This document shows, in pieces, positions 36,663 through 48,249 of a DNA stretch of 64,000 bases. The notes beneath the pieces are model-generated. The model did not search any database, was not told the origin of the DNA, and saw only the letters and a list, made by a program, of their open reading frames with translations. Position 1 is the first letter of the stretch, and each line of letters opens with the position of its first letter. The DNA is from Serratia symbiotica (GTDB taxonomy: Bacteria > Pseudomonadota > Gammaproteobacteria > Enterobacterales > Enterobacteriaceae): positions 372,001 through 436,000 of the forward strand of contig FUHL01000001.1 in NCBI GenBank assembly GCA_900155695.1, given 5' to 3'. The translations under genes and the position numbers were made by a program.

Positions 36663-39008
36663 TAAAAATCCTTATCTACAGTGAGGACTCACATGACAGA
36701 TTACACACATAAAATACAATATTATAATTACAATTAGTCATTAAGGCGATTTTTTATGGCACTATACTAAATAGTATATTTGCACATATACTATTTTAAA
36801 TATTTTTTAAAATAAAAATTTTTTAATAAAGCTAGTAACGTTTTTTTATTTTAAATTAAATGGCTTTTAATTATGAAAAAATAGTTTGTACTGATGACTA
36901 ATAAGCTAATATACATAAAAATTATTTATTGAATTATCGCATATGAAAAAGGATACAGATAAAATAATCAGCATTGTTATCAAAATATTCATTACTAAAT
37001 GATCATCATTCGCTTTTATTAAACTCATAAGTAAATGCTTAAAAGGATATCGCTCATATTCTTAAGAACTATATCTATATCTTATCTTTATCAAATATTG
37101 AATAGTGTACTGACACATTTAATCAATTTAACATAAAATAATTGCATTATATCAAATAATACTGCATGTCAGTTTACAAGAAAATTATAACGATAAGAAG
37201 TGGAGATCAGTTGATAAGGCTTTTATGCTTAAAAATTTTTTAAGGTGATAACATAGAACTTTTAATAACTTTAAATCACTATCTTTTTATTAAAAATACA
37301 TCAACTCCTCTGTAGGATACATATAATAAGTAGGATTATATTTCCCTTGCTCAAGTTTTGATCTTTAATCTACATCCACTGCTATTACCTATGTATTCAA
37401 ATCATAACCCGAGTATTAAATAATTAAATTTCAATATTTTATTGATGACACATGTTAAAATTTTTGATGACTTTATTATAAGAAAAAACTTATCTTCATG
37501 TCTTACTATACATTCGGGTAACACGGTTAGATCGCATTATAAATTATAGGTACGTTACGTAAGATAGCGCTAATTATGTTAATTATAGATGTACTGTTAA
37601 TTTAATATTCAGTATAGTATCGCTTAATAATATTAAGAATGCAGAGCAGAATGATGCATCATAAATACAAAATCAAATTTGACTTAAAAGTATTTAAATG
37701 TTATCATTAATAATGACAATATAGTTGTCGATGGGTCTTGAATACAAAACGTATACTTATTGAGTTATTAGTTGCATGGCATAATAGTCTTATAGAGATT
37801 CACTTTGATATAAAATGTAAAAGTGCTAAGTAGTCAAATATAAAAATATTATTCTTCAATCTAATAATGTAAGAAAAAACAGGTTATTATTTAAATTAAG
37901 TGTATAAAGTTACGAGATTCAATACAGTTCGAACTGTTATTTTTTACTTGAATTATTAGCTGTACTAGATACACATTATTAGCAGGAAGAATACATTCTT
38001 TTTGTGAAAAAATTAACTAGTTTCTAGTTAAAGACTAGATGCTTAAATCTTTTTAAGACCAAAGCTATGCGATGGGATTTGAATTAGTTACATCTAATTC
38101 TAGTCAAGTCACAATACTGATAATAGTTATTATTACAACTAGAATAAGATAAGTCAATACTATAAAATAGTTTAAAATAACTAAAGTATGCATCTGATGA
38201 TGCACAAGCCCTTCAATGAAGTTCAGGAGAACGATATACTATGAGAATGCCAGGAGACGTTAAGGCATAATAAATTTAGGATACTCATGCCTCTCTTTTG
38301 AATGAAGTAAAAGTAAAACTATAACTAGTAATTCGAATAGATAAAAAAACCAAAGTCTACTATCATCGTAATTATACTTAGTGCTAGCATTTAGCATTTT
38401 TAGTGCTATTAAAGTAAACAATACTAAATTACTAATAATGACTACTAGTGATAGATAATATATTCTCAGATAAAAATATCATCGCTACTACATGAGCACT
38501 TAACACTTTGCATAAAAAGTAGAGTAATTACATTATATTAAAAAATCGACATTTACTTTCATATGGCAAGTAGAGAAGTAGGATCTTCGTTAAGACTTAA
38601 TATTAATAAGTATTACTTAGTAAGTAGCAGATACAATAAAGAAATGAAGTTGGTTTCCTTGCATTAAATATATATAATATAGACGGATATTCCTTAAAAC
38701 TATTATATTTTATATACATTAATAATTAAGCATACAACCATATTGTAATAGACTATGTACTAGACGCTTATCTATTGCAGTATCTGCGATAATAGCAATT
38801 AATTGGCAGATTGAATAATTTTTATCTTGTTAATAACACAGTTTTTTCGATTGAAAAGGTTCTTTTTATTTCAGTTTATAAAGAGATCAGAAGATACTGA
38901 GTTATGTTTTATTTGAATAAACGCAAATCGCTATAATATCTAAAATAGAAAGTTGTGTTCACACTACATATTACATCTAATGAATGGCGTGTGTTTTAAG
39001 GCCTCGTA
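36663..39008. other. Long gene-free spacer between thrS and rsxA
   Basis: About 2.3 kb, very AT-rich, with stops in every frame and no recognised gene fragment or RNA. A short SD-led ORF near 38262 (AGGAGAACG, then ATG, 9 codons) is too short to support. The thrS and rsxA promoters must lie here on opposite strands. Confidence 0.5.
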
Positions 39009-39590
39009 ATGAGCGAATATTTTCTTTTATTTATCAGTACTGTACTGGTAAATAATTTTGTCTTAGTAAAGTTTCTTGGATTATGCCCCTTCCTCGGTGT
39101 ATCCAAAAAACTAGAAAGTGCTATTGGCATGGGGATAGCAACTACTTTTGTGATGACCTTAGCATCTATTAGCGCGTGGCTGATTAACACATTTATCCTA
39201 CTGCCATTAGGTCTTGTATATCTACGTACACTATCATTTATTTTAGTCATCGCCGTAGTAGTACAATTTACTGAAATAGTCATACGTAAAACCAGTCCAA
39301 TATTGTATCGTCTTCTTGGTATCTTTCTTCCGTTAATTACTACTAACTGCGCAGTACTTGGCATAGCATTACTTAACGTTAACTTTAGCTATAATTTTTT
39401 ACAGTCTTTAATATATGGTTTCAGTGCCGCCTCTGGATTTGCTCTTGTAATGGTTCTTTTTTCTGCTATTCGAGAACGTTTAGCTATTGCTGATGTTCCA
39501 GCACCATTCCGTGGTGCTTCCATTGCGCTAATTACAGCTGGATTAATGTCGCTTGCTTTTATGGGATTCACTGGGTTAGTAAAAGGGTAA
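39009..39590 (+). CDS. rsxA: Rnf/Rsx electron transport complex subunit A
   Basis: RsxA is an integral membrane subunit of the Rnf-type complex, which couples electron flow between ferredoxin or NADH and other carriers to ion transport and in E. coli helps keep SoxR reduced. It is 193 residues (E. coli 193) with six hydrophobic segments, including [13 protein letters not shown] and [13 protein letters not shown]. It is the first gene of a complete rsxABCDGE-nth operon, and its TAA overlaps the rsxB ATG by one base. Confidence 0.97.
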   Translation: MSEYFLLFISTVLVNNFVLVKFLGLCPFLGVSKKLESAIGMGIATTFVMTLASISAWLINTFILLPLGLVYLRTLSFILVIAVVVQFTEIVIRKTSPILYRLLGIFLPLITTNCAVLGIALLNVNFSYNFLQSLIYGFSAASGFALVMVLFSAIRERLAIADVPAPFRGASIALITAGLMSLAFMGFTGLVKG

Positions 39591-40165
39591 TGGATACTTT
39601 ATGGACTGCTATTACAGTGCTAAGTACACTTGGTTTTTCATTTGGTATAGTATTAGGTTGTACTGCACAATACTTTCAGGTAGAAGATAATTCAATATCT
39701 GAACTCATTGATAATATTCTACCGCAAAGTCAATGTGGACAATGTGGATATAATGGTTGTCGTCCTTATGCTGAGGCAATAGCTAATGGTGAAATGATAA
39801 ATAGGTGTGTTCCTGGTGGTGAACAGGTTATGCTAAAACTAGCTGATTTTCTAAATCTAGATCCACAGCCATTAGGAAAAGATATTCCTGTAGAATCGAC
39901 ACGAAAAATCGCCTATATTGATGAAGCTAACTGTATTGGCTGTACTAAGTGCATTAAAGCTTGTCCAGTAGATGCCATTGTAGGAAGTGCGCGTTTCATG
40001 CATACAGTTATTGAAGATATTTGTACTGGTTGTACTCTATGCGTAGCTCCCTGCCCTACTGACTGTATTGTAATGAGAGTGGTTTCTACTACTCCAGATA
40101 ACTGGAAATGGGATATGAATCTCATACCAGTGCAGGTAATTCATGTGCAAGACAAAGATGTTTAA
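39590..40165 (+). CDS. rsxB: Rnf/Rsx complex iron-sulfur subunit B
   Basis: RsxB is a membrane-anchored ferredoxin-like subunit. The 191 residues (E. coli 192) have an N-terminal anchor helix (about 5-25), a Fe-S cluster motif in [18 protein letters not shown], and two 4Fe-4S ferredoxin motifs ([12 protein letters not shown] and [12 protein letters not shown]). All cysteines are present. Its end overlaps the proposed rsxC ATG by 8 bases. Confidence 0.97.
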   Translation: MDTLWTAITVLSTLGFSFGIVLGCTAQYFQVEDNSISELIDNILPQSQCGQCGYNGCRPYAEAIANGEMINRCVPGGEQVMLKLADFLNLDPQPLGKDIPVESTRKIAYIDEANCIGCTKCIKACPVDAIVGSARFMHTVIEDICTGCTLCVAPCPTDCIVMRVVSTTPDNWKWDMNLIPVQVIHVQDKDV

Positions 40166-41996
40166 GCTTTTTGATACATTTACACAAAACTTGAAAAAGA
40201 ATTTCCATGGAGGTATATTTCCTCCTGAAATGAAGATAAGATCTTATAAATTTCCACTACGATCTCCGCCTCTGCCAACAAATTTTATAGTTCCGTTAAA
40301 ACAACATTTAGGACCGGAGGGTGAACTAAGAATTACTCCTGGTGATCGGGTATTAAAAGGACAACCATTGACGTTTGGTCAAGGTCGTGTCGTTCCTATA
40401 CACGCTCCTACTTCTGGAAGAGTCCATGCCATTAAACCGCATATAATAGCTCATCCCTCTGGATTAGAAGAGCTATGTGTTTTTATTGAATCTGATGGCG
40501 AAGATCAATGGTGCCAACGCGAACCAGTGAAAAATTACGATAAATTATCCGCGCAGGAGTTAATTCATCTTATTCATCAGGCTGGTATCGCTGGACTTGG
40601 CGGGGCAGGATTCCCCACGGCTAGTAAATTGCTAAGTGGAATTTCTGGCATAGATACGCTTATCCTTAATGCTGTAGAATGTGAACCTTATATCACTGCT
40701 GATGATCGTTTAATACAAGAACATGCTGAGCAGATTATTGAGGGCATAAATATTCTTCGCTATTTGTTACGGCCGAAAGTTACCTACATTGGTATAGAAG
40801 ATAATAAAATAGAGGCTATTGCAGCACTCAAGCAAGTACTACATAGTCAATCAGGTATTATTCTGCAAGTTATCCCGACGAAATACCCTTCAGGTGCTGC
40901 TAAACAATTAATAAAAATTCTCACTGGTGAAGAAGTGCCGCATGGCAAACACTCCACTAGCATAGGTATATTAATACAAAACATTGGTACGGCCTTTGCC
41001 ATTAAACGTGCGATCGTCAATGGTGAACCATTGATTGAACGTGTAGTAACTCTAACTGGAAATGACATTAGTAAACCAGGCAATTTATTAGCTCGCATAG
41101 GTACGCCGGTAAATCATCTCTTAACATTTGCGGGTTTTGAACCTAAAACGCAGCCAATGGTGGTAATGGGGGGCCCGTTAATGGGCTTTACATTACCAAA
41201 CCTTAACGTACCTATTGTTAAAATTAGTAATTGTATTTTAGCTGCATCACTTAGTGAAATGTCTTTAGACAGGACTGAAGACCCTTGTATCCGTTGCGGA
41301 TTATGCGTAGATGTCTGTCCTGTTGGTCTATTACCGCAACAACTCTATTGGTTTAGTCGTGGCAAGGAACATGACAAAGCGAAAAAATATCATTTATCTG
41401 ACTGTATTGAGTGTGGTGCCTGTGCATTTGTATGTCCTAGTAACATTCCTTTAGTACAGTACTATCGACAAGAAAAAGCTGAAATTAAGGCTATTGATCA
41501 AGAAACAATACGTACTACTGCAGCTAAAGCAAATTATAACCGAAAGATAGCACGTTTAGAGAATGAAAAACGATTACGTGAACAGCGTTATCAGAAAGCA
41601 TCTATAAAGATAAAATATGATGCAGATCATGCATTACAATTTATAGCATCGGCACAAGTCAAAAACAATAATACACACGCTACATCTACGATTATTCATA
41701 GTAAGCATCTAAATCATGATAAGATTACTATCACTGCTTGTGAAGCGTCTCAGCAACAACAACACACTCAAGGAAGTATGATAAAAAATCAATATACAGA
41801 AACAGTACCTACTGTAACAGTAGGTATGCAAGATAAAATAGAATCGGTTTTAACTCCACTTAGAGTTCTCAATCCAGAAGAATCCACTATGCTTCAAAAA
41901 GCTATTCGAAAAATCTCTGTATCAGAAGCTATTGCTCGAGCTAAAGCTAAGAAAGTTTCATTGAAAACTTCGCCTTTAAAAACTAATAAAGAGTGA
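40158..41996 (+). CDS. rsxC: Rnf/Rsx complex subunit C
   Basis: RsxC is the peripheral subunit that binds NADH/FMN and Fe-S clusters. Starting at MFKLFDTF (ATG 40158, overlapping the rsxB stop by 8 bases) gives 612 residues. It has the N-terminal GGIFPPEMK, the Gly-rich [23 protein letters not shown], and two clusters ([12 protein letters not shown] and [12 protein letters not shown]). E. coli RsxC is 740 residues because of a long alanine-rich C-terminal repeat; here only one AIARAKAKK unit remains at the very end. The catalytic part is intact. Confidence 0.96.
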   Translation: MFKLFDTFTQNLKKNFHGGIFPPEMKIRSYKFPLRSPPLPTNFIVPLKQHLGPEGELRITPGDRVLKGQPLTFGQGRVVPIHAPTSGRVHAIKPHIIAHPSGLEELCVFIESDGEDQWCQREPVKNYDKLSAQELIHLIHQAGIAGLGGAGFPTASKLLSGISGIDTLILNAVECEPYITADDRLIQEHAEQIIEGINILRYLLRPKVTYIGIEDNKIEAIAALKQVLHSQSGIILQVIPTKYPSGAAKQLIKILTGEEVPHGKHSTSIGILIQNIGTAFAIKRAIVNGEPLIERVVTLTGNDISKPGNLLARIGTPVNHLLTFAGFEPKTQPMVVMGGPLMGFTLPNLNVPIVKISNCILAASLSEMSLDRTEDPCIRCGLCVDVCPVGLLPQQLYWFSRGKEHDKAKKYHLSDCIECGACAFVCPSNIPLVQYYRQEKAEIKAIDQETIRTTAAKANYNRKIARLENEKRLREQRYQKASIKIKYDADHALQFIASAQVKNNNTHATSTIIHSKHLNHDKITITACEASQQQQHTQGSMIKNQYTETVPTVTVGMQDKIESVLTPLRVLNPEESTMLQKAIRKISVSEAIARAKAKKVSLKTSPLKTNKE

Positions 41997-41997
41997 C

Positions 41998-42047
41998 TTA
42001 GTTAAAGCGTATTACCATAACTTTAGTTAAAGCGTATTACCATAACT
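41998..42047. repeat. 25-bp exact tandem duplication between rsxC and rsxD
   Basis: A 25-base unit containing GTTAAAGCGTATTACCATAA occurs twice head to tail, filling part of the rsxC-rsxD gap. In E. coli this junction is tight, so the duplication helped widen it. Confidence 0.93.
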
Positions 42048-42144
42048 AATGGATTAGGTATAATTTGTAGCAATAAGTTCTATATTAATTTGTCGTAATA
42101 AGTCAATGGAACTGTTATAAAATTAGTAAAAGGTGTGATGTTTT

Positions 42145-43215
42145 ATGAAGTTACGTCCTATATCATCAACTTACAAGAGTTTATATATTGCTAGTTCACC
42201 TTTCATACATAATAGGACAAATACCTCGCGTATCATGTTATGGGTGATGTTGGCATGTATGCCTGGCATTACAGCACAGGTAATTTTCTTTGGTTACGGT
42301 ACACTTATTCAAATTGCGTTAGCTATGATCGTTTCTCTATTAGCCGAAGCAGTTATATTGGCATTACGTAAAGCACCTGTTCGCCGTAAGTTAGCAGATA
42401 ACTCTGCTTTACTAACTGCCTTATTACTTGGTATTAGTGTGCCTCCGTTAGTTCCGTGGTGGATAATATTCATCGGCAGTTTTTTTGCTATTGTGATTGC
42501 CAAACAACTTTATGGAGGTTTGGGACATAATCCATTTAATCCAGCGATGGTCGGCTATGTAGTGTTATTAATTTCTTTTCCAGTACAGATGACTAGTTGG
42601 TTATTGCCATATGAACTACGCTCTACATTCTTATCATTTCAAGATACTTTACTAATTATTTTTAGTGGGCATACTGCTCCTGCAGTTGAACAAATAGCTT
42701 ATGACGGTCTCACTCAAGCTACACCACTTGATACTTTGAAAACCGCATTACATACGACACATAGCATAACACAGGTATTAGAGCAGCCGTTATTCCGTGG
42801 AATCGTATCAGGTATTGGCTGGGAATGGGTCAATTTAGGTTTCCTTATTGGGGGCCTTTTTATGCTTGCTAATAGGTTAATCCATTGGCAAATTCCCATT
42901 AGCATTCTGGTATCACTTTTTATCTTCTCTCAATGTTCTTGGGGAAGCGATGCCGATCACTATGGATCTCCGCTAATTCATCTATTTTCCGGTGCTAGTA
43001 TGCTTTGCGCATTTTTTATTGCTACTGATCCGGTTAGTGCCTCTACTACCTCTCGCGGGAGGCTAATTTACGGCGCGCTAATTGGCATGCTTATATGGCT
43101 TATTCGTGTCTATGGTGGCTATCCAGATGGAGTGGCTTTTGCGGTATTATTAGCCAATATCACTGTGCCGTTAATTGACCATTATACACAGCCGCATGTT
43201 TACGGTCATAGATAA
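42145..43215 (+). CDS. rsxD: Rnf/Rsx complex subunit D
   Basis: RsxD is a multi-helix membrane subunit with a covalently bound FMN. The 356 residues (E. coli 352) have about nine hydrophobic segments. The flavinylation threonine lies in [13 protein letters not shown], and [16 protein letters not shown] is a conserved helix. ATG at 42145 follows AAAGG with a rather long spacing. It lies 148 bases after rsxC, the only loose junction of the operon. Confidence 0.96.
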   Translation: MKLRPISSTYKSLYIASSPFIHNRTNTSRIMLWVMLACMPGITAQVIFFGYGTLIQIALAMIVSLLAEAVILALRKAPVRRKLADNSALLTALLLGISVPPLVPWWIIFIGSFFAIVIAKQLYGGLGHNPFNPAMVGYVVLLISFPVQMTSWLLPYELRSTFLSFQDTLLIIFSGHTAPAVEQIAYDGLTQATPLDTLKTALHTTHSITQVLEQPLFRGIVSGIGWEWVNLGFLIGGLFMLANRLIHWQIPISILVSLFIFSQCSWGSDADHYGSPLIHLFSGASMLCAFFIATDPVSASTTSRGRLIYGALIGMLIWLIRVYGGYPDGVAFAVLLANITVPLIDHYTQPHVYGHR

Positions 43216-43223
43216 GGACCAAA

Positions 43224-43853
43224 ATGCTACAATTAATGAAAAAATATGGTCTTACATTAGCCATTTTTGCTGCTATTACTACGGGGCTAACTGCTATAGT
43301 TAATACCTTAACGCAAAAAACTATTGCAAATCAAGTTATAAAGCAGCAACAAAAATTGCTAGATCAGGTCATACCGCCAGAAAATTACGATAATAATATG
43401 CAATCTGAATGCTTTCTAGTAATTGATCCTATACTAGGCAATAGTAGCCCACATCATCTATATTTAGCACGAAAAAATGGCAAATTAATCGCAGCAGCAC
43501 TTGAGACTATTGCGCCTGATGGTTACTCTGGCTCTATTCAAATGCTAGTGGGCGCCAACTTTAATGGTACTGTACTTGGAGCTCGAGTTATTGAGCATCA
43601 TGAAACGCCAGGATTAGGCGATAAAATTGAACTACGTATATCAAATTGGATTACCTTCTTTAGCGGAAAGAAGGTCGCTCACCTAGCTGATCCACACTGG
43701 GCTGTCAAGAAAGATGGTGGTATGTTTGATCAATTTACCGGTGCGACTATCACGCCACGTTCTGTAGTAAACGCTATATTGCGGACGACATTATATATCA
43801 CAACCTTGCCAGCTAAACTAGGTCATTTATCTCTATGTGAGGCAACAAAATGA
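43224..43853 (+). CDS. rsxG: Rnf/Rsx complex subunit G
   Basis: RsxG is an anchored flavoprotein with FMN covalently attached to a threonine. The 209 residues (E. coli 206) have an N-terminal transmembrane helix (about 9-27) and the flavinylation motif [15 protein letters not shown]. The substrate-side motif [12 protein letters not shown] is also present. AAGGA precedes the ATG. Its TGA overlaps the rsxE ATG by 4 bases. Confidence 0.96.
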   Translation: MLQLMKKYGLTLAIFAAITTGLTAIVNTLTQKTIANQVIKQQQKLLDQVIPPENYDNNMQSECFLVIDPILGNSSPHHLYLARKNGKLIAAALETIAPDGYSGSIQMLVGANFNGTVLGARVIEHHETPGLGDKIELRISNWITFFSGKKVAHLADPHWAVKKDGGMFDQFTGATITPRSVVNAILRTTLYITTLPAKLGHLSLCEATK

Positions 43854-44503
43854 GTACAGCAAAAGACCTGATTATCCAAGGAATATGGAGAAAAAACTCA
43901 GCACTAGTACAATTACTAGGCATGTGCCCTTTATTGGCGGTAACTTCAACAGTTATTAACGCCCTAGGTCTTGGATTAGCCACTACTTTAGTGCTCACAA
44001 TGACGAATATTGCAATTTCTTTAGTGCGCCACTTAGTGCCCAGTGAAATACGTATTCCGATTTATGTTATGATTATAGCATCAATAGTTAGTATTATTCA
44101 AATGCTAATCAATGCCTATACTGTTAGCCTGTACCAGTCTTTAGGAATTTTTATTCCACTCATCGTTACTAATTGCATCGTCGTTGGACGTGCTGAAGCT
44201 GTAGCAACGAAGCAATCAATTTGCCTCTCAGCAATCGATGGGATAGCTATCGGTCTCGGTTCAACTAGCGTCATGGTTGCACTAGGTGCGATGCGTGAAT
44301 TACTAAGTAAAGGGACACTATTTGATGGTGCCGATATGTTATTAGGAAAGTATGGTAAATTATTACATATTGAACTGATAAATTACGATAACGCATTTCT
44401 ATTAGCCATGCTACCGCCAGGTGCCTTTATTGGATTGGGTCTACTCCTCGCGCTGAAATATTTCATAGACGATAAGATCAAAATTCGTAAGGATAAAAAT
44501 TGA
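43850..44503 (+). CDS. rsxE: Rnf/Rsx complex subunit E
   Basis: RsxE is an integral membrane subunit homologous to RsxA. The 217 residues (E. coli 231) include [16 protein letters not shown] and [14 protein letters not shown] and have six hydrophobic segments. The C terminus is slightly short. The start overlaps rsxG (ATGA). It completes the six-subunit complex, so the whole machine appears to be retained. Confidence 0.96.
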   Translation: MSTAKDLIIQGIWRKNSALVQLLGMCPLLAVTSTVINALGLGLATTLVLTMTNIAISLVRHLVPSEIRIPIYVMIIASIVSIIQMLINAYTVSLYQSLGIFIPLIVTNCIVVGRAEAVATKQSICLSAIDGIAIGLGSTSVMVALGAMRELLSKGTLFDGADMLLGKYGKLLHIELINYDNAFLLAMLPPGAFIGLGLLLALKYFIDDKIKIRKDKN

Positions 44504-44544
44504 ATTACTATGACAATAGAATATGAATCAATAGAGATAAGTTA

Positions 44545-45183
44545 ATGAATCAACATAAAAGATTGAATATTCTTAAAAGGTTACGTGAAAAAAATCCACA
44601 ACCAACTACTGAACTTCTATATACTACGTCATTTGAGTTATTAATTGCAGTCCTTCTATCTGCAAAAACGAATGACGTTAGAATTAATAAAGTAACATCG
44701 AATCTATATTCAGTTGCTAATACTCCGGATACACTTTTAGCACTAGGTGTTGATGGCATTAAAAAATATATCAAGACTATTGGTTTATATAATCGCAAAG
44801 CTGAAAATATAATTAAAACTTGTCGTAGACTGCTAGAATTGCATAGTGCATGTGTTCCAGAAGACCGTTTAGCATTACAGGCGCTTCCAGGTGTCGGTCG
44901 TAAAACTGCTAATGTAGTACTTAATATTGCTTTTGGTTGGCCAACTATTGCTGTAGATACACATATCTACCGTGTCTGCAACCGTACAAATTTCGCATCT
45001 GGAAAGAACGTTACATTGGTTGAAAAAAAATTATTAAAAGTAGTGCCTAATGAATTTAGGGTTAATTGCCAACACTGGTTGCTCTTTTTTGGGCGCTATA
45101 CTTGTATTGCAAGAAGACCACGCTGTTATGAATGTATCATTCACGATCTATGTGAATTTAAAGAAAAAGTTTGCAAGCATTAA
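44545..45183 (+). CDS. nth: Endonuclease III
   Basis: Nth is a bifunctional DNA glycosylase/AP lyase that removes oxidised pyrimidines. It is 212 residues (E. coli 211). The helix-hairpin-helix LPGVGRKTANVVLN contains catalytic Lys120, Asp138 lies in VDTHIYR, and the 4Fe-4S cluster is C-x6-C-x2-C-x5-C at the end (CIARRPRCYECIIHDLC). It is the last gene of the rsx operon, as in E. coli. Confidence 0.97.
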   Translation: MNQHKRLNILKRLREKNPQPTTELLYTTSFELLIAVLLSAKTNDVRINKVTSNLYSVANTPDTLLALGVDGIKKYIKTIGLYNRKAENIIKTCRRLLELHSACVPEDRLALQALPGVGRKTANVVLNIAFGWPTIAVDTHIYRVCNRTNFASGKNVTLVEKKLLKVVPNEFRVNCQHWLLFFGRYTCIARRPRCYECIIHDLCEFKEKVCKH

Positions 45184-45474
45184 TTAATATTTTAATAAGT
45201 AAAATTATTTCCAATTCCTCTTTTAATCTATCTTAATAGATTTTAAAATTTACTTATATTATTGTAGGTAATATAAGTAAATTTATACAAAATAATAATA
45301 AAAGTATTGTATTGGGTATTATAAATTATTTTTATATATTTACATAATTTTTTGATATCTAATTTTATGCTTAAAATTATTGCGTATTATCATCATATTC
45401 TTGACACTTTTGATTCCTATAGTCTAGGCTGAAACTTTATATGAAATATTAAACATGCCTAAATTTTAATTATG
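45184..45474. other. Spacer between nth and tRNA-Ala (site where 23S rRNA would be expected)
   Basis: About 290 bases. If the tRNA pair derives from an rRNA operon read on the minus strand, the 23S gene should start here. No 23S motif is present, only AT-rich DNA. Confidence 0.55.
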
Positions 45475-45547
45475 TGGAGCTAAGCGGGATCGAACCGCTG
45501 ACCTCCTGCGTGCAAGGCAGGCGCTCTCCCAGCTGAGCTATAGCCCC
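45475..45547 (-). tRNA. tRNA-Ala (anticodon UGC)
   Basis: Read on the minus strand the 73 bases fold into a standard cloverleaf: acceptor GGGGCTA pairs with TAGCTCC, D-arm AGCTCAGCTGGGAGAGC, anticodon TGC in the CTTGCAC loop, variable loop, and a T-arm with GTTCGATCC. It closely matches E. coli tRNA-Ala1B. The 3' CCA is not encoded (the sequence after A73 is CAT), so CCA must be added enzymatically. Confidence 0.96.
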
Positions 45548-45637
45548 CACTATTAATTTAAGTAAACTTTCAAAGAATCAATTTTCACGTATATTAAATT
45601 TAAAACAAAATAATAAAGCTACGATATATACAATCAG

Positions 45638-45714
<77 letters not shown>

Positions 45715-46092
45715 ATTCAGGTATAGCTACGTAGATAGTTAATCTTTGTCAGCAATATAGTTGAAGGATGTTATATATGACATCACAATTTCTATATTCA
45801 ATTCTTATCTTTTATCAGTGCAACATAACAACCAAATATTGAACAAATTTTTAAATAAACGTAAATGCACAGATACCATATCAGTTAATTTAATGTATCA
45901 TATAATACATATTTTTTATAAATAGTCAATCTATTATTTTATCTGTTGATTTTTTTAACATAGCAATGTATCTGCTGTAATATTGAATTTTAGAAAAACT
46001 ACAACATCTACATGCAAAAAACTTTTAATTACTGTACTAAATATTATTAATAGTTATTGAAATAAAGAATTTCCTAGTTATATTAGGAGTTA
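45715..46092. other. Spacer between clpB and tRNA-Ile (site where 16S rRNA would be expected)
   Basis: 378 AT-rich bases. In E. coli clpB is followed by an rRNA operon. No 16S sequence is recognisable; in particular the conserved 3' end around the anti-Shine-Dalgarno is absent. Confidence 0.55.
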
Positions 46093-48228
46093 TCAGCATG
46101 ACTGATGGGCAACAATATGTTGATTTTCTACATCTAAGGTAATTACATGACCTGGAATTAAATCGCCAAAGATTATATCTTTGGCTAGTGGATTTTCAAT
46201 TTTTTGTTGGATAGCGCGTTTTAATGGACGTGCGCCATATACAGGATCAAAACCTATTTGCCCTAATAATTCCAATACATTGTTAGTCATCGTAACTTTA
46301 AAGCCGCGCTCTTCTAAACGTTTGTAGAGTCGTGCAAGTTGCATCTTAGCTATTTCTGTAATATGCTTTTGGTTAAGTGGATGAAAGACTACCACTTCAT
46401 CTATACGATTAATAAATTCTATTCGGAACTGACGGTGTACTCTTTCCATGACAGATTCTTTGATCTGATTATAAGCTTTTTTAGTGAAATTTTCTTGAAT
46501 GATATCAGAACCTAAGTTAGAAGTCATAATCACTACAGTATTTCTGAAATCAATAGTTCGACTCTGACTATCAGTTAAACGTCCATCATCCAATACCTGT
46601 AAAAGAAGATTAAATATATCTGGATGTGCTTTCTCTACTTCATCGAGTAGTATTACTGAATAAGGTTTATGGCGCACGGCTTCAGTTAGGCAACCACCTT
46701 CTTCGTAACCAATATAACCAGGAGGGGCTCCAACTAGACGAGATAAAGAATGTTTTTCCATAAACTCGGACATATCGATACGCACGATGAAGTCATCACT
46801 ATCAAACAAAAATGAAGCTAACGCTTTGCAGAGTTCGGTTTTGCCAACTCCAGTAGGACCAAGAAATAGGCATGAACTGATTGGTCGAGAAGGATCAGAA
46901 AGTCCTGCACGATTACGACGAATCGCGTTAGCGACTGCATTAACTGCTTCATCTTGTCCAATTACTCTTGCATGTAATTCCTGCTCAAGACGTAATAGCT
47001 TATTACGTTCACCTTCCAATATTCTAGTAACTGGTATACCTGTTGCCCGAGCTAATACTTCCGCAATTTCTTCATCAGTTACACAATTGCGCAGTAGCTT
47101 TATACTATTACCTGCATCCCTTGTTGCAATAGCAAGCTTTTTTTCCAATTCAGGGAGCTGACCGTATTGTAATTCACACATTTTTTCTAAATCGCCAACA
47201 CGTCTCGCCTGCTCTAATGTAATCTTAGCTTGCTCTAATTCAGCTTTGATATTCTGGGTATTGGAGAGAGAGATTTTCTCGTTTTTCCATTTTTCTTCTA
47301 GATTAGAATATTCATGTTCTTTTATCTGTAGATCAGCACTGATTATTTTCATGCTTTTTTTACTAGCATCATCAGATTCTTTATTTAGTGCTTGATGTTC
47401 CAATTTTAATTCGATAATACGCCGTTCCAGGCGATCAAGTGACTCTGGTTTAGAGTCCATTTGCATACGAATACTAGAGGCAGCTTCGTCTATTAAATCA
47501 ATCGCTTTATCAGGTAATTGACGATCAGAAATATAGCGATGCGATAGCATGGCTGCTGCTACAATTGCGGGGTCTGTTATCTGGACATGATGATGTAGTT
47601 CATAACGTTCTTTCAAACGACGTAAAATAGTAATTGTATCTTCAATAGATGGTTCCTTTACATAGACTTTTTGGAATCTACGCTCAAGTGCGGCATCTTT
47701 CTCTATATATTGACGATACTCATCTAGCGTAGTCGCGCCAACACAGTGCAGTTCTCCACGCGCTAACGCTGGTTTCAACATGTTGCTAATATCCATCGAA
47801 CCTTCAGCTTTTCCAGTACCAACCATAATATGTAATTCATCAATAAAGAGGATCACGTTACCTTCTTCTTGAACTAAATTACTCAATACTTCTTTTAACC
47901 TTTCCTCAAACTCACCGCGATACTTAGCACCAGCAATCAAAGCGCCTATATCAAGAGATAGAACACGCTTATGCTTCATGCCTTCTGGCACTTCTCTATT
48001 TATAATACGTTGCGATAAACCTTCAACAATAGCCGTTTTGCCCACACCAGGTTGACCGATAAGCACGGGGTTATTTTTCGTACGACGTTGTAGAACTTGA
48101 ATAGTACGACGGATTTCTTCATCACGGCCAATGACAGGATCTAGTTTGCCTTGCTCGGCGTGTTCAGTTAGATCAATAGTATATTTCCGCAATGCTTGCC
48201 GATGGTCTTCAGACCTCTGATCTTTCAC
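46093..48228 (-). CDS. clpB: ClpB disaggregase, N-domain-less form
   Basis: ClpB is the AAA+ Hsp104-type chaperone that extracts proteins from aggregates with DnaK. The 711-residue product begins at GTG 48228 ([20 protein letters not shown]), which aligns with Val149 of the 857-residue E. coli protein. That is the internal GUG from which E. coli makes the short isoform (ClpB-79, about 709 residues). It retains Walker A1 GQPGVGKT at 58-65 (Gln where E. coli has Glu), the coiled-coil middle domain, Walker A2 GPTGVGKT and the C-terminal oligomerisation region. The N-terminal substrate-binding domain is gone: an in-frame TAA lies seven codons upstream. It still precedes the relic rRNA site, as in E. 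coli. Confidence 0.95.
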   Translation of the reverse strand: MKDQRSEDHRQALRKYTIDLTEHAEQGKLDPVIGRDEEIRRTIQVLQRRTKNNPVLIGQPGVGKTAIVEGLSQRIINREVPEGMKHKRVLSLDIGALIAGAKYRGEFEERLKEVLSNLVQEEGNVILFIDELHIMVGTGKAEGSMDISNMLKPALARGELHCVGATTLDEYRQYIEKDAALERRFQKVYVKEPSIEDTITILRRLKERYELHHHVQITDPAIVAAAMLSHRYISDRQLPDKAIDLIDEAASSIRMQMDSKPESLDRLERRIIELKLEHQALNKESDDASKKSMKIISADLQIKEHEYSNLEEKWKNEKISLSNTQNIKAELEQAKITLEQARRVGDLEKMCELQYGQLPELEKKLAIATRDAGNSIKLLRNCVTDEEIAEVLARATGIPVTRILEGERNKLLRLEQELHARVIGQDEAVNAVANAIRRNRAGLSDPSRPISSCLFLGPTGVGKTELCKALASFLFDSDDFIVRIDMSEFMEKHSLSRLVGAPPGYIGYEEGGCLTEAVRHKPYSVILLDEVEKAHPDIFNLLLQVLDDGRLTDSQSRTIDFRNTVVIMTSNLGSDIIQENFTKKAYNQIKESVMERVHRQFRIEFINRIDEVVVFHPLNQKHITEIAKMQLARLYKRLEERGFKVTMTNNVLELLGQIGFDPVYGARPLKRAIQQKIENPLAKDIIFGDLIPGHVITLDVENQHIVAHQSC

Positions 48229-48249
48229 GTTTTTACTGCCTCTTGTTTA
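48229..48249 (-). promoter_or_regulatory. Retained internal ribosome-binding region and fossil N-domain codons of clpB
   Basis: The seven codons before the GTG read stop-T-R-G-S-K-N, aligning with M-R-G-G-E-S before Val149 in E. coli ClpB. The AGAGG inside them, about 10 bases before the GTG, corresponds to the E. coli internal Shine-Dalgarno GGAGG. So the part of the old coding sequence that served as a ribosome-binding site was preserved while the codons further upstream decayed. Confidence 0.7.
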
